From: Cyclostephanos tholiformis
Taxonomy: Eukaryota; Bacillariophyta; Thalassiosirophyceae; Thalassiosirales; Thalassiosiraceae
DNA: 17,005 nt
Assembly: GCA_036939975.1 (NCBI GenBank)
Contig: JALLPB010000657.1
Location: forward strand, 1-17,005
Reading direction: 5' to 3'
In this document: piece after piece, positions 14,337 through 17,005 of the stretch
How positions within the stretch are numbered: position 1 is the first letter of the stretch
How the letters are laid out: every line of letters starts with the position of its first letter
Notes under the pieces: generated by a model
Told to the model about the DNA's origin: nothing
The model's database searches: none
Seen by the model: the letters and a program-made list of their open reading frames with translations, nothing else
Program-made: the position numbers and the translations under genes

Positions 14337-16724
14337 CTAGATAGTTATTCCTTCCTCGGCGAGGATCGACCTTGCAGCATCCAACAGCTCTGTGGGCAGC
14401 GCATGAAGTATTGTAATCAAATCCGGAGGTAGGGGGCAGGTTACATCGATGCCATCGGGCACATATTCCATGGAAGGTAGGCGCAGCCTAGAGAGATGTA
14501 AACATACACGTTCCTTTGTCAAATGTCGTTTCTTCTTCCAGATGCGATTCGTTCGCGATCGGCCATGGGACGAATCTCCTAGTATGGCATGTCCGAGGTA
14601 GCCGGATGCAAGGTGCTGACGAATTTGATGCCACCTCCCTGTCCTCGGTCTCGCAAGGACGATGCTCACCGTCCTGCCTTCCATGTTGTTGATATCATCC
14701 ATTGTCGTATCGCTGTCGGTGATATCTCGCACCGGCGGCAGAATCGACGACGCGACGAATCGAAATTCAGTCTCGGCGTACTCAATTGTCTTACCCCATT
14801 CGTCCTTGACGGGATTGATGAAAGTGAACCAACCCCTCTCTATATGATTTACGCCGTTCCACGATCCAGGGCCGTCACACAATGCGAGGTATGTCTTGAC
14901 GACTCCCGGACTTTGCATCGATTCCATCAACGATTTGGTAACGCCGCACGACGATCGTCCTCCTCCTCGTCCTCCTCCTCCTCCCCCACCACCACCGCCA
15001 TTCTCAGCGAAGGAAAACAACAGACAACCGGAGGCGCCCCTATCAAGGCGGTGGACGGGGTTCACCCATCGACCCGTCTCGTCGCGCACGCGTTGGAGCA
15101 TCGGCACGCCCCCCCCCCGCCGCCCACCAATCGTCATCCCCCCCGTCGTCGGATCCGTGCCAACCGTCCCACCCGTCCAGCCGGAATTATGCACGACCAC
15201 CGCGGGGGGCTTGCTAACGACGACATGATGTCTGCCCACGTCCAAAACTTCCACGAGCGACGACGGGTCCTTGTCGTACCGCGACGACGACGATTCGCTC
15301 GGTCGCGGCATCAACGCCTCGGGGTAGGACCATCGACCGACCTCGCATCGTTCCTCCCACCCGGAATTGTCGATGGGTATGCCCATCTCTTCCAAAATGG
15401 GCATGGACCTTTCCAGGACGTCCGGCGCATATGTCCGCAAGGCGTCGAGCATGTCGTTCGGAATCGGCGCGGATACGTCGATCCCATCGGGGAAGTTCGA
15501 TGTCGGGACGATATGTAACCTACCGAGGTGAAGCATGATACGCTCGCCCGGGACGTTCCTACCCTCCCTCCATTCGCGATTGACCGTCGACACGCCGTGG
15601 GTGCTATCGCCGATGATGGGATGGGATAAACCGTTCAGATGACGACGTATCTGATGCCATCGTCCTTGAAATGGACGCGCGAGGACGAGGCTCACCCGAG
15701 GACGGTCGAATCCGTCCTCGGCCTGTCCGGCGACAAATTTGAAGAGCGTCGACGCCTCCCGAAGCGTGCCGTCGTCGTCTTTTATCGGGCGGTTAACCTC
15801 GAACCAATCCCTCGACCTGAGGTCCTCGCCGTGCAATATCCCGGATCCACGAACGATGGCGACGTATGTCTTAATCGAGTTCGGATGTTTCATTGCCTCG
15901 ATCAATCGCGCGGTATCGCCCTCTCCCTTGTCTATCCTATCCCCCGAAGTCGATCTTGAAGACATGTCGTCATCCTTTCCCCCGCAGTCGTCCGCGTACG
16001 CGAAGAGCAGACATCCCGAGGCGCCCCTGTCGAGCCTGTGGATCAGGTTCACCCTCCTCGCCATCGTCGTCGTCGGATTAACCCGTAACGACGCCACATT
16101 CTCCACCTCTTTCGACTTCTCATCCATTTCCGCTGTCATTTTCGACATCGAAGACGACGACATGCGGCATTCGACGTCGTGTAACGCGTCGCGCACCCTC
16201 TGCAACATTGGCACTTCCGGTACCTCCCCCCTCTTGGCCTTCGATCGGGATCCCGCCCAACCGCTGTGATGACATACCACACCGGGGGGCTTGTAGGCCA
16301 CGACATGACGAGGTCCACGCTGGAGGAACGTCGTCGTCCCGCCCGTCGTCGTCGTCATCGTCGTTGACGATTCGGACGGCGGTGGGGAGGAGGAGGAGTA
16401 GGTGATGGTGGACTCGGGCCCGACCGTCGATGATTCGACATCGTCGCGAACGGACGCCAACGATGCGCCGTTACCACCGTCACCCTTCAACTCCCCGGCG
16501 GCGATGCCGTTCGCGATGGCCCACGAGCCCCTAGGGAGGTGACATTCGTGACGACGACCGCGCGACGACGACGACGATGACGCGACGATGGCGGGAACGA
16601 CGCAGAAGGGACGACGAACGGGACGGGGGGGCATGGACGTTGGCAATAGTAGCAATGCTCCCACGAGCGCGATGCACGAGTCGCCTAGGAAGAGGAGGAG
16701 GAGGACGTTGGCGTGCCTCGCCAT
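14337..16724 (-). CDS. Tandem double-domain RluA/TruC-type RNA pseudouridine synthase
   Basis: This enzyme family isomerises uridine to pseudouridine in tRNA or rRNA. From the ATG at 16724 the protein has 795 residues. Residues 5-28 are strongly hydrophobic (VLLLLFLG...VGALLLLP), then an Arg/Ser-rich stretch, suggesting organelle or secretory targeting. Domain 1 (about 139-420) and domain 2 (about 497-765) each have KPP-VV-H-SGW, PMLQRVRD, the catalytic HRLDRGASG (Asp232, Asp561), and GRWHQIR-HL with GDS-HG as in TruC. Both active sites are complete, so both halves could be catalytic. Domain 2 has a poly-Gly insertion just after its catalytic motif. The frame extends to 16742 but begins there with GTG, so the ATG at 16724 is chosen. 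Met31 (at 16634) is a possible second start. RNA target and compartment cannot be read from the sequence. Confidence 0.88.
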   Translation of the reverse strand: MARHANVLLLLFLGDSCIALVGALLLLPTSMPPRPVRRPFCVVPAIVASSSSSSRGRRHECHLPRGSWAIANGIAAGELKGDGGNGASLASVRDDVESSTVGPESTITYSSSSPPPSESSTTMTTTTGGTTTFLQRGPRHVVAYKPPGVVCHHSGWAGSRSKAKRGEVPEVPMLQRVRDALHDVECRMSSSSMSKMTAEMDEKSKEVENVASLRVNPTTTMARRVNLIHRLDRGASGCLLFAYADDCGGKDDDMSSRSTSGDRIDKGEGDTARLIEAMKHPNSIKTYVAIVRGSGILHGEDLRSRDWFEVNRPIKDDDGTLREASTLFKFVAGQAEDGFDRPRVSLVLARPFQGRWHQIRRHLNGLSHPIIGDSTHGVSTVNREWREGRNVPGERIMLHLGRLHIVPTSNFPDGIDVSAPIPNDMLDALRTYAPDVLERSMPILEEMGIPIDNSGWEERCEVGRWSYPEALMPRPSESSSSRYDKDPSSLVEVLDVGRHHVVVSKPPAVVVHNSGWTGGTVGTDPTTGGMTIGGRRGGGVPMLQRVRDETGRWVNPVHRLDRGASGCLLFSFAENGGGGGGGGGGRGGGRSSCGVTKSLMESMQSPGVVKTYLALCDGPGSWNGVNHIERGWFTFINPVKDEWGKTIEYAETEFRFVASSILPPVRDITDSDTTMDDINNMEGRTVSIVLARPRTGRWHQIRQHLASGYLGHAILGDSSHGRSRTNRIWKKKRHLTKERVCLHLSRLRLPSMEYVPDGIDVTCPLPPDLITILHALPTELLDAARSILAEEGITI
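14955..14999 (-). repeat. GGN-rich low-complexity tract encoding poly-Gly
   Basis: Coding-strand GGN/GGA triplets encode ten glycines, Arg, three glycines and Arg within domain 2 of the pseudouridine synthase. It is probably a replication-slippage insertion in a surface loop, because domain 1 has an unrelated Asp/Ser-rich insertion at the matching place. Confidence 0.85.
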
Positions 16725-16752
16725 CGCCTTACCACCCCGCACCTACCCGTGG

Positions 16753-16760
16753 TTTTTATA
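16753..16760 (-). promoter_or_regulatory. TATA box of the pseudouridine synthase gene
   Basis: The minus strand reads TATAAAAA here, in AT-rich DNA, with its downstream edge 28 bp before the chosen ATG (16724). At normal TATA-to-start spacing, transcription would begin almost at that ATG. Confidence 0.5.
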
Positions 16761-17005
16761 AGTTGGGTATTATTATGACATTCAAATAATAATATTTTGG
16801 ATTTATTAATGGGAAATTAGGTCATTTATACACACCTTGGAAAAATGACACGGAAACCCACACCATTTTTTGTCACCATTCCTTAATCTCACCACCTTTA
16901 TTGCACGTTCCTCTAACACACTTTCTTATTTTTAGCTGTTCAATTACACAAATTTTTAAAAATTAACGTTCCTGTATCACACCATATTAAACTAAGATGT
17001 ACATG
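16761..17005. other. AT-rich upstream region at the window end
   Basis: These 245 bp upstream of the pseudouridine synthase gene are AT-rich with recurrent CACC/ACAC words on the + strand. I see no coding sequence. It may be shared with a gene beyond the window. Confidence 0.4.

Noticed and set aside
14589..15518. Long open frame on the + strand (309 codons) opposite the pseudouridine synthase
   Set aside because: It lies fully antisense to conserved pseudouridine synthase domains. Its Arg/Pro-rich composition is the expected shadow of GC-rich coding DNA.
16725..16742. Extension of the pseudouridine synthase to 16742
   Set aside because: That codon is GTG, and the ATG at 16724 is the first usable start in a eukaryote.
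1..17005. tRNA, rRNA or CRISPR array
   Set aside because: No cloverleaf, rRNA-like stretch or regularly spaced repeat array was recognised on either strand by reading. A covariance-model scan was not possible.

Overview
This window comes from a compact eukaryotic nuclear genome. Genes are long, with few or no introns, and lie head-to-head or tail-to-tail at short spacing. It holds a Ty1/copia retroelement and a cyclic-nucleotide-dependent kinase with PKA-R/PKG-type binding cassettes. It also has a secreted SOD-like protein with one short GT-AG intron and Ser/Asp/Gly-rich low-complexity extensions. This mix suggests a protist, most likely a stramenopile alga such as a diatom. That placement is inference and was not tested by alignment.

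Layout. (1) 1-3083: a decayed, 5'-truncated Ty1/copia retrotransposon on the + strand. Gag with a zinc knuckle, protease, integrase and the start of reverse transcriptase are readable, but broken by in-frame stops and frameshifts. (2) 3084-5557: a complete-looking 2.47-kb cut-and-paste DNA transposon with 25-bp terminal inverted repeats (one mismatch) flanked by TA. It carries two convergent intact ORFs: a pogo-like DDE transposase and a small protein with a RanBP2-type zinc finger and a HIRAN-like domain. It sits inside or at the edge of the copia RT region. (3) 5640-6295: a two-exon gene for a secreted Cu/Zn-SOD-fold protein that keeps the copper ligands but lacks the zinc ligands. (4) 6537-8051 (- strand): PEX19, the peroxisomal membrane-protein chaperone and import receptor, with a C-terminal CaaX box. 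(5) 8542-14145: one uninterrupted 1867-codon ORF joining a cGMP-dependent-protein-kinase-like module (autoinhibitor, two cyclic-nucleotide-binding domains, AGC kinase) to a DENN module, the Rab-GTPase exchange-factor fold. (6) 14337-16724 (- strand): a protein with two complete RluA/TruC-type pseudouridine synthase domains in tandem, behind a hydrophobic N-terminus.

How they relate. PEX19 and the kinase-DENN gene diverge from a shared 490-bp spacer. SOD-like/PEX19 and kinase-DENN/pseudouridine synthase are convergent pairs with 190-240 bp between them. The host genes show no common pathway. The two transposons form one nested block that ends only 82 bp upstream of the SOD-like start codon.

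The most notable item is the kinase-DENN fusion, which would couple cyclic-nucleotide signalling directly to Rab activation. Next are the zinc finger/HIRAN accessory protein in the DNA transposon and the tandem pseudouridine synthase.
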